DNA from: Xiphydria camelus
Taxonomy: Eukaryota > Arthropoda > Insecta > Hymenoptera > Xiphydriidae
Direction: 5' to 3'
Length of the DNA stretch: 64,000 bases
Assembly: GCA_963678675.1 (NCBI GenBank)
Contig: OY783195.1
Span: 9,801,277-9,865,276, forward strand
The notes under the pieces are model-generated. The model was not told the DNA's origin and did no database searches. It was given only the letters and a program-made list of their open reading frames with translations. The stretch's first letter is position 1. Each line of letters starts with the position of its first letter. Below are positions 1-13,000 of the stretch, piece after piece. A program made the translations under genes and the position numbers.

Positions 1-180
1 TCAGAAAGTAATAAATATTTGCTAATGAGTCGCTAGGCGACTCATGGAAAGATGAAGACAACGAATGAGGAGCTCCGGCGACTTGCGCTATTGTTAATAG
101 GAAAAGCTTACGCTCTCTTTTGTAGTAGGTACATAAATTACCATACCCTCTATATGCCTATGTATGAATGATATAGGGTA

Positions 181-380
181 AAAAATTAATTTAACTTAAC
201 TAGGTAATTATCAGGCCAAATAGCAACAATAATCACTTCACGTCTGACATTTCGGTTTCTCCTCGAACCCTCTTCATTACGTCTCTGAAGAGGGTTCGAA
301 GAGGAACCGAAACGTCAGACGTGAAGCGATTGTTGTTGTTGTTTGACCTGATAATTACCTAGTTAAGTTAAATTAATTTT
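181..380. repeat. Foldback MITE, about 200 bp
   Basis: The two halves are near-perfect reverse complements, from AAAAATTAATTTAACTTAAC at the left to GTTAAGTTAAATTAATTTT at the right, with the centre near 283. It has no coding capacity. This is a terminal-inverted-repeat element or a fixed inverted duplication. The superfamily is not clear because the TSD is not obvious. Confidence 0.85.
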
Positions 381-877
381 AAACTACTACAGGCAACATA
401 AGTATTACCTTAAGGATATAGGGTAAGTCTGGGATAGTTGGACCAGAGGATTAGTTGGACCAGTACCTATAGATTCAATACAAAACATCCATATTTGGTA
501 AAAATGCCGTCACGATATTTAGTTGGTTATGCGAAGTCACAGCGGCAACTCGCGATCATTTTTACAAAGACACAACACGTGATACTCAGAACAATATTTT
601 TGTCTCATACCGATTTTTTTTACCGTTAAATTTGGAACGCACGTTTAGTAATCTGAAAAGGTGAGAATTTTATTTAAGTATATTAATATGTTATGAGTTT
701 GTCGGCATACCTAAGTCGTTCATAACCTTACTTTTCGATTGATATTGTTTGTTTTCTTAACGTAGTGGTATGGTCGATCTATCCAAGAATATATATCGGG
801 TTAGTTGGACCATTAGTTGAATCACAATTTATTTACTTATCTTTAACTTAGATTGATATATTTTTCAGGCAAATATC

Positions 878-1030
878 ATGCCAACATTTTATAAACGAAA
901 GGGCACCGTTAACAGGGCTCTTGGACGGCAGAAGCACTAAAAAATGTTATGGAAGCGGTAATTTCAGGTACATTGGGTGTAAGTTGAGCCGCTGTTGAAT
1001 ATAGCATTCCGCATTTATTAAAATGTTCTT
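878..1030 (+). pseudogene. pogo transposase N-terminal fragment (psq/HTH)
   Basis: It begins ATGCCAACATTTTATAAACG (MPTFYKRKG) and, after a frameshift near 930, reads AEALKNVMEAVISGTLGVS, a stop, then AAVEYSIPHLLK. That layout matches the pipsqueak-type helix-turn-helix at the N-terminus of pogo/Tigger transposases (EALxxAvxaV..G..s...AA..y.IP). The frameshift and the in-frame TGA make it non-functional. No DDE domain follows. The family call rests on this pattern only. Confidence 0.6.
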
Positions 1031-1280
1031 TGTGTGATAAAACGAAGTTTTGTTACTTTAATTCCATGTTAACCCTCTGTCGGTCTCACCCAAATGAAGT
1101 AGTCCAACTGACCCAGCTATTAAGGGTTAGTTGAGTTAGATTATCATATTTATTAATTGTTGCAACTGCATTATGCTTATGTTTTCATTCAACTTTCTAA
1201 TAAATACTTGTATAGAATTGTTCTCTTAATGGGATTTAATATTTATGAAAAAGCCTAGATTTATGGAAAAAGATACTATA

Positions 1281-1514
1281 AGGTAGCGGCGGTATATATG
1301 GCCCGGCTTGTGATATAGCCCATCTCGTCTATAAATTGTATATTTATCGACAAATTTTACTTTTAATAGATGGCTCTAAGAAGAGCTAAGATGTGTTCAA
1401 GGAAACTGCAGTTACTGAGAAAAGTAGAATTTATAGTCGGTAAATGTACAATTTTGTACAATTTATAGACGATGGGCCATATCAAAAGCCGGGCCATATA
1501 TACCGCCGCTACCT
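1281..1514. repeat. Nested MITE in the pogo relic
   Basis: AGGTAGCGGCGGTATATATG at the left mirrors CATATATACCGCCGCTACCT at the right. The homology continues inward for about 60 bp per arm. It is flanked by TA on both sides (1279-1280, 1515-1516). It is younger than the pogo copy it sits in. Confidence 0.85.
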
Positions 1515-1559
1515 TAGTACCTCAACAAAAAAGTGGTCCAACAATCCCGGACTTACCCT

Positions 1560-3700
1560 ACATAACGAATATATAGGAACTTCCCCCCCATATCAACATA
1601 TCCCAGATCTCATGATCTGTGAGTGATAATTATTTTTAATGAAGAACTGTTATATGTATACTCGCGGATAACAAAGCTCCAAATTTTTCAAAAATTTCTG
1701 ATTCTTTGGTTCGTTAATTCTTTTAAATTCGATAATTTTCAAGCGTTTATATACTACGGGAACTATCAATTCTTAAAAAAAAAAAGGTGGCGTACTTTCA
1801 TTATTACCTACACTGTTCTAAAGCCATGCTATTAACAGTTGAACTCTATAGAATATTTTTTTCGTAAGGGATCTCTTTCGTACACGACCCTAGCCATATT
1901 TTTACGGCTGTTTGAAGAATAGGGCTTAGGACTTTTCTACAGAAACACGATTGCCAAGTATTGGTAAGTCGTTAGAACCAATCATTACATCATCCTAAAA
2001 TCGACAACTGATGGCATAATATGGTACTACGGCATATCGCCTACAGAGGACTTGGATCTAATTGAAGGTGCATAAGAACCTCTCTGTCGCACATTTCTCT
2101 AGACTAGTCTACTTGGATTTTGTGCGACACAGAGGTTGTCATGCACTCGCTACATGTTCTCTCTCGCACTCGCTCGTTGCTATGTTGCAGATCCAAGTCC
2201 GGATCAAATTTTGAAACGAGAGGAAAAATAGAACGAAATGTTTGATCATTATCAAATATAACTCAAAATCATTGCATTTGTGCCTACGAGTTTTGAACAT
2301 TTTTTCATGAAAATTAAAAATGTCGATCTTTTTACGAGAATTAACTCGGTGAATTGTAATTCGCAAAAGCAAATGATTTTTACGAGATTCATTTTTTAAG
2401 GATTTTTGAGGTCGTTGATTTCAAATTCAAGGTCGAATTGTTTTAACTCAATAAGGCGGAGCCATTATGGTAGATAGGAATTAGTAGTGTAGCGGACTTA
2501 GCATTTCAAAAAAATCCTCAATAACAACCTTGGTAAAAATCAAACGACTTTTACGAATCAATCCCCCATATTAGGTCCACTATCATGGCTGCTAACTCCC
2601 AATTTCCTTGACTGGTCCTTCTTTTATAGTTATACACCATCTGAAAATCATATCGCGCTATTCACTCTGCCTTATTAACTTTGCTCACCTGGATGCGACA
2701 TTTTTGACGTATCGATGTACCTATTATACGGTAAATATTATGTGTACAACTTTGCGTCCGCTGTTTTCCTATAAATGGATTACGAGAAAAACGGCGGAAG
2801 CAAAGTTGTAGATCTAATATTATACTAAGGTTACGAGGTAGACACATTTGATAAAAAATGTGCTTCATCGAACGTACAATATTCTTATGTAAGTATTTGA
2901 TTTTATAGAATCAGTAGTGTTTAATACTTAAAAGTTAATAAACTTACTGCGACAAAATCTCAACAGACCGACGTGTTACGATTTTCTCATTGTATATCGA
3001 CACGTCTCCAACCTCATCCGCTATTCATTCATTTCCTAACTAACTACGAGATGGTACCTACTCTCGATGCAATAGGCAGCGTCATAAAATAAAGCCCATG
3101 TCAATTAATATTACGATTATTCGTTTTGCCCGGTATATTCACTTTGCCCGACCTTCCCATAGTCGTTTTTTATTTTTAAAGTAGTAGAGAGAGAGACATG
3201 AGTAAGACAGATGTGTGCGCATACATATACACTGTTGGTACCATCTATTTATCTAGTTGCAATGCTCCACTATCATGGGCATACGCCTGAAAAATCGCAT
3301 GTGGATATTATCGCGATAAATAAGCCGGCATTGGCCAAACAGTATTTTTGCATTGTATGCATCAATAAATAATTCCCAGTGATCCATTTATGAAGGAATG
3401 GGGCATAAATATTAAAATCGAGACCTATGTATATCCCAACTTTTACCCGCGATCTGCCAAACCAACAGGAATGAGATCATGTGGTCTTGACGGCCTTTAC
3501 GTAAATAATCATTTATTTATCTGAAGTCAGACATTCGTATCACTCATAAACATGGGGAGGTAAATTCTACTACGTTCACATAATCATATAAGCACGAATA
3601 ACATGGCTAAAACTCGAGAACTGGAGGAAAAATCCGCATGAATCATTTTCTATCGATTGTGTGTGTGTGTGTGGATATTGGATCTAATGCAAGATTCGAC
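1560..3700. other. Intergenic, no gene seen
   Basis: AT-rich sequence with no ORF resembling a known family. A short hairpin pairs 2078-2093 with 2120-2135 (CTGTGTCGCACA-type arms), and there is a (GT)n run near 3660-3672. Nothing else is supported. Confidence 0.5.
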
Positions 3701-3767
3701 CACCATCGGTAAAAACTGCCGAAGTGGTGTTGCGCTTGTCGTGAGACATGCTGTAGCTATATAGGTA

Positions 3768-3984
3768 GCGTCAATGATTCTGATCGACCCGCTTTGGGTG
3801 ACAGTACTTTTATCGAATCGACCGTAGTTGAAAGATTCGAGTGAATCTTAGTGTTTTGCCATTAAGGCTAAATTTGATTAATGCTTCCTGGCAAAACAAG
3901 AAGATCCGTTCCTACCGTTCAACTACGGGGGCGACTCAATTGAAGTACCGTCACCCAAAGCGGGTCGAGCAGAATCATTGACGC
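3768..3984. repeat. Foldback element A
   Basis: GCGTCAATGATTCTGATCGA at the left pairs with the right end TCGAGCAGAATCATTGACGC. An inner arm runs CGACCGTAGTTGAA / TTCAACTACGG. A diverged left half of the same family occurs again at 43252-43388. The short stretch before it (3715-3749) resembles the right end of the neighbouring foldback B, so this copy appears to lie within or beside a broken copy of B. Confidence 0.8.
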
Positions 3985-4000
3985 CAGGTGGACAACTATA

Positions 4001-4247
4001 CCGTATGTCTGACAGCAAGCGCAACAGGAGCTGTGACCTGAAAATTTGACTTCGGCAGTGTTTGGAGGATGCTCGAGTCACTTATAAACGCTGCTCGCGC
4101 AGCGTAAGGGCGAAAAGTGTCAAAATGTCTGATTTCTCGATAGCTGTCAATTATTTCTTATTTGTGAGTGACTTGAGCACCCTCCAAACACTGCCGAAGT
4201 CAAATTTTAGGTTACAGCTCCTGTTGCGCTTGCTGTCAGACATACGG
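4001..4247. repeat. Foldback element B
   Basis: CCGTATGTCTGACAGCAAGC at the left is mirrored by GCTTGCTGTCAGACATACGG at the right. The arms are about 100 bp each and include ACTTCGGCAGTGTTTGGAGG. It is close to foldback A. It has no coding potential; the ORF across it is a by-product of the palindrome. Confidence 0.85.
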
Positions 4248-4372
4248 CACACGCGCGTCATTTATACTGTTGCATTAAAATTGTGAAGTTCCGTGAAACA
4301 ATGGAACGAGGTTCGAGGTATGGCCGATGGATGGCACTATCGGCGTATATGCGTACATACACATACACATTT

Positions 4373-4523
4373 GTGGAGCTCAGTTTCAAAATGCAATTTC
4401 TCCAAAATTTCGAAAAATGGGCGATTGGTGCTAATAGATGGGATTCAACATAATTCGCGTGGCGCCATCAACCGCTCATTTTTCAAAATTTTGGAGAAAT
4501 TGCGTTTTGAAACTGAGCTCCAC
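4373..4523. repeat. Foldback element C, 151 bp
   Basis: GTGGAGCTCAGTTTCAAAAT at the left pairs with the right-end GAGCTCCAC arm (TTTTGAAACTGAGCTCCAC). Arms of about 55 bp enclose a roughly 40 bp loop. Confidence 0.85.
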
Positions 4524-6510
4524 ATTTGTTTTGGCCCTCTCGCCTCTTACGTCTTCTAAAGCAAAGTTATGGGCAATTGAACATTTCGAAATTGTAAAAA
4601 AGATAAATATTGAAAAATTCATATCGCGAAAACAGAGATGAAGATCTGAAAAAAACATACTGAATGTGTACATCAGCCCCAGGAATATAATAAAAAATCA
4701 GCGAGAAAATCGAAAAAAGGCGGTGACAACTGCCGCCTAATTGGCATGGAATGCCCCATATATACGTACAAATGAAATATATCCCTCATTAAATAGACAT
4801 CGCAGCTCTTTTTCATGCATCAGATCTGCATAAGTAGTTGCTGATAATAATTCATAACCTACGAGCTAACGATCGCCGTCACGTATATTAGCTACTCGCG
4901 CAGGTTATTCGCGATGATCAGTAATTTGCTAGCAGTGTGATTTTCCAGTTCTAAACTATCGTCGAAGGTTAACTGAAATGTAAATAATGTTCATTTCTCT
5001 TCTTCTCGGCATCTGATAAAATATATAAGAACAGGTATACCTTATGTTCGATTGAAAATCAGATAAGTGCATTTTCGATCTAATTGTTTACGAATTTAAC
5101 TCTGGTGATGTTTGTACGGTATACTATAGTTATGATACTAAACGGCCGCACTCTCCAATAAATATTATTAATCTCACACTAAACCCTCGTTAACCTGAGC
5201 TTGGATAAGACAAATATCCCGTTAATCCAGATAAAAAATGAACCCCGGTTAACAGGAACGTTGTTTGGTTGAAACTCGCAAAATACGAACTTTGTTAACA
5301 TGAACATCCAATTTCTCGGTCCCTTTGCGTTCGTATTAACAAAGGTTTACCATGTTTCTAAATAAATGCTTTATTGATAATGCTACCAGAATTTCCAGCA
5401 ACTGCTCATTCCTTCACCATCGGTACTTGCATAATTAATGAAAACAAAAGTAGGAGGATATACAATTGTTTTTGAAATATTTCTAGAACCTTTTAAGATG
5501 ATTTAATTGTCGCATCACATGTGATAGCAGTTTCCGTATTTAACAGTTATCGGAGAATTATTGTTGATTATGACGAACGACACAGTTTACGAAAATCTAG
5601 TGATTGGTACTTTCTTATCTGCAACACTTAGTCGTATCCTACTCTATTCTCTCTTGATATTTGTTATAACTCAGGTCCGCATAATAGTAACATGAATAGA
5701 AGCCTAAAAAACAAATTCAAGTAGAGTAGTGAGTGACGAAAAGTGTTGCGGTTAAAAAGCGTCAATTAATAGATTTTTGAAAACTGTTTCGTTTGTTCAT
5801 AATTAACGATAACTCTCTGACGGCTGTTAAACATGGAGATTACTATCGCGTGATGCAACCATTAAACGATGATTTATTTAGAGAGATCTTGCCGAGCATT
5901 TATTACCAGTAGAATTTTCAGCCTTACCTTCTGCAACATCATTTAAACACCATTACTGATGTAATTCCAAGAATAATCTGATCAAATGTGTCTATTTCAT
6001 TTGTTATTTTCAAACATCTGGCACAGCCGAACAAAAAAGTCTAAATAAGTTCATATCTGAGTGGATAAGCATTATTACCTATTGCACAAAATTACGTAAA
6101 TATGCAACTTTATTTCAATTAATATCTGTACAAATTTGCTCCCGCAGTTTTTCCGAAATTCGAGGCTTTGTTGTAAAAACCTGGTTATACATTTATGATT
6201 CAAAGTATTATTCATCGCTGACCACTATTTTCTCCCATCTTTTGAGCAGCGTACGAATCCCGCGTTGAAAAAACTGGTCATCTTTTAAAGCGATCCACGA
6301 TCGGAATATGACGGAAGTAAAATTGGAAAACTAATACGTCAAAATCCAATTAAAATTTATTTAATTCAAATAGGTATTTATAGTTGATACTAGTTTTATA
6401 TGAATTATTCCTTTCAAAAATATTCTTTACTCTTACATCTCATATAGGAGCAAAAGCTCTAGTTAAAATACTATATAGATTCGAGTTCATCATTCATCAA
6501 AATAAGTGAC
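4524..6510. other. Upstream intergenic region of the P450, no gene seen
   Basis: AT-rich, with no supported ORF. It may hold distal regulatory sequence for the P450 that starts at 6815. I could not identify specific elements by eye. Confidence 0.4.
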
Positions 6511-6754
6511 AATTCTAGGATGCCCGGGAGAAAAAGAGTATAAGTCAAAATCGCCTACCAAAACACTTTTACAATTTTCTTCTACTTTCCTAGAGATATT
6601 TGTGTGCTACATGAATTTAACGTTCTTATGAGAAGTGTTATTTTCATTTTATACATTTTTTCAACAGTTTGTGTTTCAATATAAACAAATAAAGGTGTTT
6701 TCTGAGCAATACCATTTTTTCACTTGTACTCTTTTTCCCGAGCATCCCAGAATT
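6511..6754. repeat. Foldback MITE just upstream of the P450
   Basis: AATTCTAGGATGCCCGGGAG AAAAAGAGTA at the left is mirrored by TACTCTTTTTCCCGAGCATCCCAGAATT at the right, with mismatches. The inner arms also align (CCAAAACACTTTTA with TAAAGGTGTTTTCTG). The element ends 60 bp before the P450 ATG, so it likely lies in the promoter or 5' UTR. A TATA-like ATATAAAC sits within it near 6681. Confidence 0.75.
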
Positions 6755-6814
6755 CATTCTGAAATTTCATCACCCGAGAATTTATTCACTTCATTTACAA
6801 GATTTCACTGAAAA

Positions 6815-7001
6815 ATGGCGGTCACAATCGACGGATTTGGCTTCACGGTTCTTGGAGTATTAATTGCAACGATACTGACTGTGTACATCTATATGACTTA
6901 TTTTCTTTATACTTACTGGACGAGAAAAGGAGTAGCCCAAGTAAAGCCTGTTGCACCATTTGGCGTTATGTATGAAACTTTCATACACAAAACTTCTCTT
7001 G
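6815..7001 (+). CDS. P450 exon 1
   Basis: Encodes the ATG, the membrane anchor (FTVLGVLIATILTVYIY...) and the proline-containing hinge (VKPVAPFGV). It ends one base into a codon at the donor GGTAAGATC. Confidence 0.9.
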
Positions 7002-10000
7002 GTAAGATCTTTTTTTTTTAATACCTCTCTATATTTAACTCTTTTAACTATATATATAGTACTTACTGGTCATAGATAATATTATAAATTCAACTTCGCA
7101 TAGTTGCAAGTCCTATATACGTAATTATTATATAGCGCTACTATCATTTCAATGATTAATATTGCCTACATTTAACAATAGCTTGATGTATTGTTATAAA
7201 GGTTTCTTGGACAATATTTGTCATTTAAAAAAAGTTATGTCTTAAATTATCATCACCAACAAACATGTGAAAAGGAATTAAAGCATTCATAAATAACAGT
7301 ATAAGTGTAGTTCATAATTAATTAATTTAAGGAAGACTTTTGGAATACTATATATAAGTGGAGATATAATTTTCTCACTTTGAAAGTGTGCGCGCACGCG
7401 TGTCCGTGTAATTAATTTTGTGAAGTACGAAAAACAAAAAATTTCCTCTAAATACGCATGAGTTTGTGAGCGAAGGTGATTTCTTAACATTTAAATAAGG
7501 TTTAGGTACTTGTTTTAGATAACACGGAGATTTGAAAATAAATGACATTTATTTTGTACAGATGACGTTTTCATAGAACTTTACCACCGATTCAAACAAT
7601 TTCGACTTTTCGGAACTTACGTGTTCTACAAACCAATTTTGGTACTTCGTGACCCTGACTTGATTCGCTTCGTCATGATTGAAAAATTTGACCACTTTAG
7701 CTATCGGGGATTATACATGAACGAAAAAGCTGACCCTTTTACGTCGAATCTGTTAGTATTGGGTGGCAATAGATGGAAAAATCTTCGAAGAAACTTATCA
7801 TCGAACTTTACTTCTGGAAAGCTGAAACAATTGTTTTCCATTATGAAGGGGAACAGTCAAATATTACTGAATTACATAGGGGAGAAGGCGAAAACTCATG
7901 AAATAATCGACATTTCAGATCTTATGAGCAGGTTGGTAATTAAAATAATGATCGTTAACGGTAGCTATTAGTCTTCAGAACAAAAATCCATTAAAACATA
8001 CCTGTATACATATACACATATACTCGCCATTTTTTAAAATAGATTACAAAACTAAAGTAGTAGATAAACGAAGGTACACGACGAAATTAAGATAACATTA
8101 TAAATTGCACGATTTTGGCACATCCGACACGATTTTTGACATCTGCATTGTGAATTTACTGCAATACCCAAAAAATTAACAATAACACGTATTCTACAAC
8201 TAACCATAAGTACACTAATAAGAATTATTAGATAAATCAAATTTAACAAAGAAACCGTTCACTAAAACTACAGTTCTCGTTTCCGCAACGATTCATAACT
8301 TGTATTTTCATGTGTGGAGAAAGTACTTACTATGAAAAAAGTACAATTATTTTAATTCGATTTGAAAAGTTCACATGTATCATACAATGTGGTATTTAGA
8401 GGATCATTCTTGTGCCATTACACATAGGTACATACGAACTTTCGAAGTCGAATCAAAATGATCATACTTATGTTATAGTCATATACAAGAGCGTTTTAGA
8501 GAATCTAGGGAAGTTCTATCTAAGTACGGAACTCGAGGAAAAAGAGAACGGTTTTTTGCTATTTTAATGATAACCCACATTTTTTAAAAACAAAAAAAAT
8601 ATGTTGTAAATGTGAGCGTGTTATCAAAAGAAAGAATTTAAGATGGCTATCGAGAAATTCGTTACATTAACAAAATATGATTTTAAAACATTGGGAATTT
8701 TTTAAAAAATCGTGAATTTTATTAGAAAAACATTCTTGTGTGATGCATTCTTATTAACTCTATGTGCTCCATTTTTTGTAAGAATATATTGCTCAGCGGC
8801 TGCGACAATAGCCTAACTCAAAATTGGAATTTTCCCGAGAGACGAAAGATGAATTATTATATTATTCGAGCGTTGACCATTTGCTGTCAGATTATGATAA
8901 TTATCATGAAAATTTTATGATAATTATCATAATCTGACAGCAAATGGTCAACGCTCGAATAGTATAATAATTAGCCTTTTAAAGTCGTCTTGGGAAAATT
9001 TCAATTTTGAGTTAGGCCACTGTTGCAGCCGGTGAGCGATATGTAAAATGTGAGAAAGAGTCATTTAAGAAAAAACCTAATTCTTGCATTTACTGATCAC
9101 CATGGATTTATTGGGATATGCAATATTGCTCAAAATATCTTTGTTTCAACCCTTCAAAAGGCACCCTAGAGGACCATTCAAGTATTACGTAACGCTGTTT
9201 TTAAACGCCCCCCCCCCCACCCCTCCTCCTGGAAGGTGAAAGGGAGTGGTAGGAGGAAAGGAGCCCCCCTTCCTCCTCCCCCTCCTTACCACCTTCGTGA
9301 TAACGCTTTAGTAACATTTCTAATCCTCCTCCTTCCCCTAATTACGTAACGCTAATTCGCAAAAAAACGAAGATTCATATTTATCATCTCCGTTCTTTAG
9401 TATTGCGCTTTCTATCAAAGGAAATGAAGGTAATTCGAAATATCATCGTTGAAGACGCAATAGCTCGTAATTCACAGTTTTTGCTAAAACGAGATTTGGA
9501 CGTCATAAAACTTGCGATATATTTGTTTACGTATCCATTCACGATATTCATCCTTTCTATTACGTTGCTTTAATGCATATCTGTACCTCAGAGCTAGAGT
9601 ATATTGAGTCCAAGTTTTTAGTTTTGAGATATTTGAGTTTAAAATATTAATTAAATATTAATATTATTATTTAATATACAAGACCCATTTTCGGCAAAAA
9701 TGGACTTAACATACTCTGGCTCTGAGGTATAGATATACATACGGGGTGTGCCAACCACAGTAGAAAGTAGCATATATCTTCCAAACTTTTGAAAAACTTC
9801 TTTAGCAAAAGTTGTACCGTTTAAAATAACGCACAACATATACCTAATAATTATCTAATATCCACTTCCGGTTTGAAAAATTGGTGTACAGCTTTCAATT
9901 TTGACCCATAATTTTTATTTATTATAATGCAAAATTTATGTAGTTATCATAACGAATACACATCATAACAAGTTACCGAAAATTCAATTTGTATACTTAG

Positions 10001-13000
10001 AAGTCCCAGATATTAAGGGTTTAATTTCCACCTGTTTGCGCTCGTTGCATGCAGTCCACCATACAAATGAAGAGTAACTCATGCGTTTCATTTCCTGAAA
10101 ACATTCTCGTCTAGAGCGTCAAATGTTTCGCATTAAAATTCAATTCTGTGTATGTACACGGTAATCACTAGTTTCACGAGAATCATTTTTATTGAACGTT
10201 TCTAATTATATGGCCAGTTCCAGCGTTTAAATTTTTGGAATTAAGTTCATTCTCTAGAATCTAAGTATAGATTTGTGGACTCCATCGCCCTCCACTCTAA
10301 AATCTCATCGTTCTCGACCTATGCACCATAGTTTTCGATGTCCTGATCTTCTACTTCATAGTTTTCGGTGCCCCAGGTCTTCTACTCCATAATTTTCGAG
10401 AGATGTCCAGATTTTACACCCTATAGTTTTCGATATCCAGGTCTTCCGCCCCACGGTTTTCATTATCCAGATCTTCCAATCGATAGTTATCAGTGTTCAA
10501 GTCTTCCGTGCCAGTTTCCGAGATGTCCAGATCTTCCTCTCTACAGTTTCAATATCCAGGTCTTCTACTTCGTAGTTTTTGGTGTCCAGGTTTTCCGCTC
10601 CATAGTTTTCGAGATGTCCAGATCTTCCGCTCTATAGTCTTTGGTGTTCAAGTATTCCGCTTCATAGTTTTTGGTGTCCAGGATTCTTCTGCTCCATAGT
10701 TTTCCCTGTCCAAGTCTTCCACTCCATAGTTTTCGGTATTCAGGTCTTCCTCTCCATAGTTTACAATATGTATTAAGTCTCCTGCTATAGAGCGAAAGAG
10801 ACCTGGACACCGAAAACTGTAGAGCGGAAAACCTGAACATCGAAAACTATGGAGCAAAAGACCTGGCCACTAAAAGCTATGGAGTGGATTACCTGGGCAC
10901 CGAAGACTATGAAGCGGAATACTTCGACACCGAAATTTATAGAGTGGAAAACCTGCCCACCATAAGCTGGTTATACAGTAACTTTTGACCAGCTCCCCCT
11001 TCCCTCTTAATGCATTACATAATACTTGAACGGTTCCTAATATGCAGACACATTGACCTAAAAGGTACTTTCATATGTTTATCCCACTACACGTTTGCAC
11101 GAATATTTTACCCTTCGGCTTTACAAAGGATTTTCCTACATCTCTGAATGCGAATAAACATGCAGCTTAGAAGAATTTAAACTAGATTCGAGTTATTAAT
11201 ACTCCATTTCGTTGGCGCTCTGCAGATTTTCGATCGACACTTACACATCATCAGCGTTCGGAATGCATACTGAATGCATCAAAAATCCCAGCCAGGAGGT
11301 GTTTCATGGAATATCTAAGGCCGGCGAATGCGGCGGAAGAATTAGAAACTTAATCGCCACTTTCATACCGGAGGTTATGTCCCCGTTCTCATTTCGACAT
11401 CATGATAAATTTGTGACTCAGTCCTTTACGAATATGTTTAAGGAATTGAACGCTAACAGGAAGATAAATAATGTAAAGAGAAATGACTTTTTTGATTCGT
11501 TGATCCAGTTAAAGGAAAAAGGTTATATTCCCGTAAAGACAAAATTAGATAATGCCGTACTTCCTACAGAAACAGGAGGTAACAGAAATGATTTTTCTTT
11601 GATAATCCACGTCACGCTTTAATTTACAGTAGATTTATATTAGTATAGTTGATTGTGAGTTCAACTGATTCGCTTGTTTCGTTCGATAAGTTCATTTATT
11701 ATTTTTACTATTATATTACTTTCTTTTTTAATTACGTGCAAGTTAATGTTATGAATTTTCTCTCGGCTTATGCCTGAGAGGTTTCTCGCGAGACCCCTAT
11801 AAATATTGAACAAATTCTTCAATTCTATGATCTAAAAATCGATGCAAGTCTTAAAATTCTATTTATTCTGCCTTCTTTGACTCTATATAACTCATTCATA
11901 CCGTATCCAATAATGATTTTGCTTCACTAATTTCAGAAGAAAAGCTGGAGAAACTCACCGAAATTGAAGTCATTGCTGAGGCATACCTCTTTTTAATAGC
12001 AGGTGTTGAAACTACTGCGACAACAATGTCGTACTGCCTATATGAGCTATCCAAACACCAAGACATTCAGGATAAACTTCGAGAAGAAATCATTGCTAGA
12101 TTGAAAGAATCTGGCGAACTGACGTATGACATCCTGCATCAGATGCCTTATCTCGATAAAATTATATCAGGTTCGTAGATAATCATGTTTTATTCCTTCA
12201 CTAGTTAGCTTAACAAAGTCGTCGACTAAAATCGACTAGCCAAAGCAAAACAGCAAGGTTAAAAGGAGGAATCGAAAGATAGAAGACGTACGAGGACGAG
12301 TAAGAATGTCAATTTACCTTGGTAAAGGTGTCAGAACTTTTCTGTCACTTATTTAAACTGAACGAGTTCGTGAAGGACAATGTGCATGACAAAGAAGCTC
12401 TTATGCGTTTATCGAGATTATAGAATTACATAGAACAGACTTTTGCTGTATGTTAGATAGTGACCTTGATGCAGATCATAATGCGATATTTCATAGAGAC
12501 CTTGAGGATTCATCCGCCAATTGGAATCCTAAAGCGACGCTGCACGAAAGGAATCGATCTACCTGGTGTGAATCTTCGCGTTGAAAAAGGAACTGATATT
12601 GTGTTTTGTATACCTGGAATACACAACGATCCTGCATATTATCAGAATCCCACACACTTTGATCCAGAGAGGTTCAGCCAGGAGAACATAGCGAAACGGC
12701 ATCCTTGTGCTTACATACCGTTTGGAGCTGGTCCAAGGTTTTGTATCGGTATGAAAAAGTTTTAGTGGTATTTAAATTCGGTTGAGAACTCTCGCCAACA
12801 AGCAATACACAGGGTGTCCCATTTTAATTTTTGCAGCAGAATATCTCGAGAAATACACATCCTATGAAAAAAGAGTGTCTTATATAAAATTTGTTAAGTA
12901 CAAAGGGGACCGTAAGCTGACTGTAACAGTTTCATCACAAATGGCGCTGCAATCGGTGAATTTGGGGAAAATTGTTTTAAAAATGGAAACCCCTAGTTTT

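Larger units (their letters stand above)
421..1558 (+). mobile_element. pogo-like DNA transposon, internally deleted
   Basis: The left end GGGTAAGTCTGGGATAGTTG and the right end (reverse complement GGGTAAGTCCGGGATTGTTG) form inverted repeats. Both are flanked by TA, the TSD expected of Tc1/mariner/pogo elements. The left subterminal region repeats 'TTAGTTGGACCA' three times (near 450, 800 and the left TIR), a likely transposase-binding repeat. A decayed psq-type helix-turn-helix start lies inside at 878-1030. At about 1.1 kb it lacks the catalytic core. It has been invaded by another MITE at 1281-1514. Confidence 0.75.
7932..11225. other. P450 intron 2, repeat-expanded
   Basis: 3.3 kb intron containing foldbacks at 8787-9041 and 9575-9738, a C-rich low-complexity tract (9207-9330) and an orientation-flipped minisatellite (10320-10972). 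The acceptor is CTCTGCAG. Confidence 0.8.

Noticed and set aside
9651..9839. Minus-strand 62-codon frame in P450 intron 2
   Set aside because: Lies over a foldback edge and unrelated sequence; no homology recognised.
10368..10857. Overlapping 60-91 codon frames with repeated FRYPGLP / VFGVQVF units
   Set aside because: By-products of the orientation-flipped minisatellite in a P450 intron.
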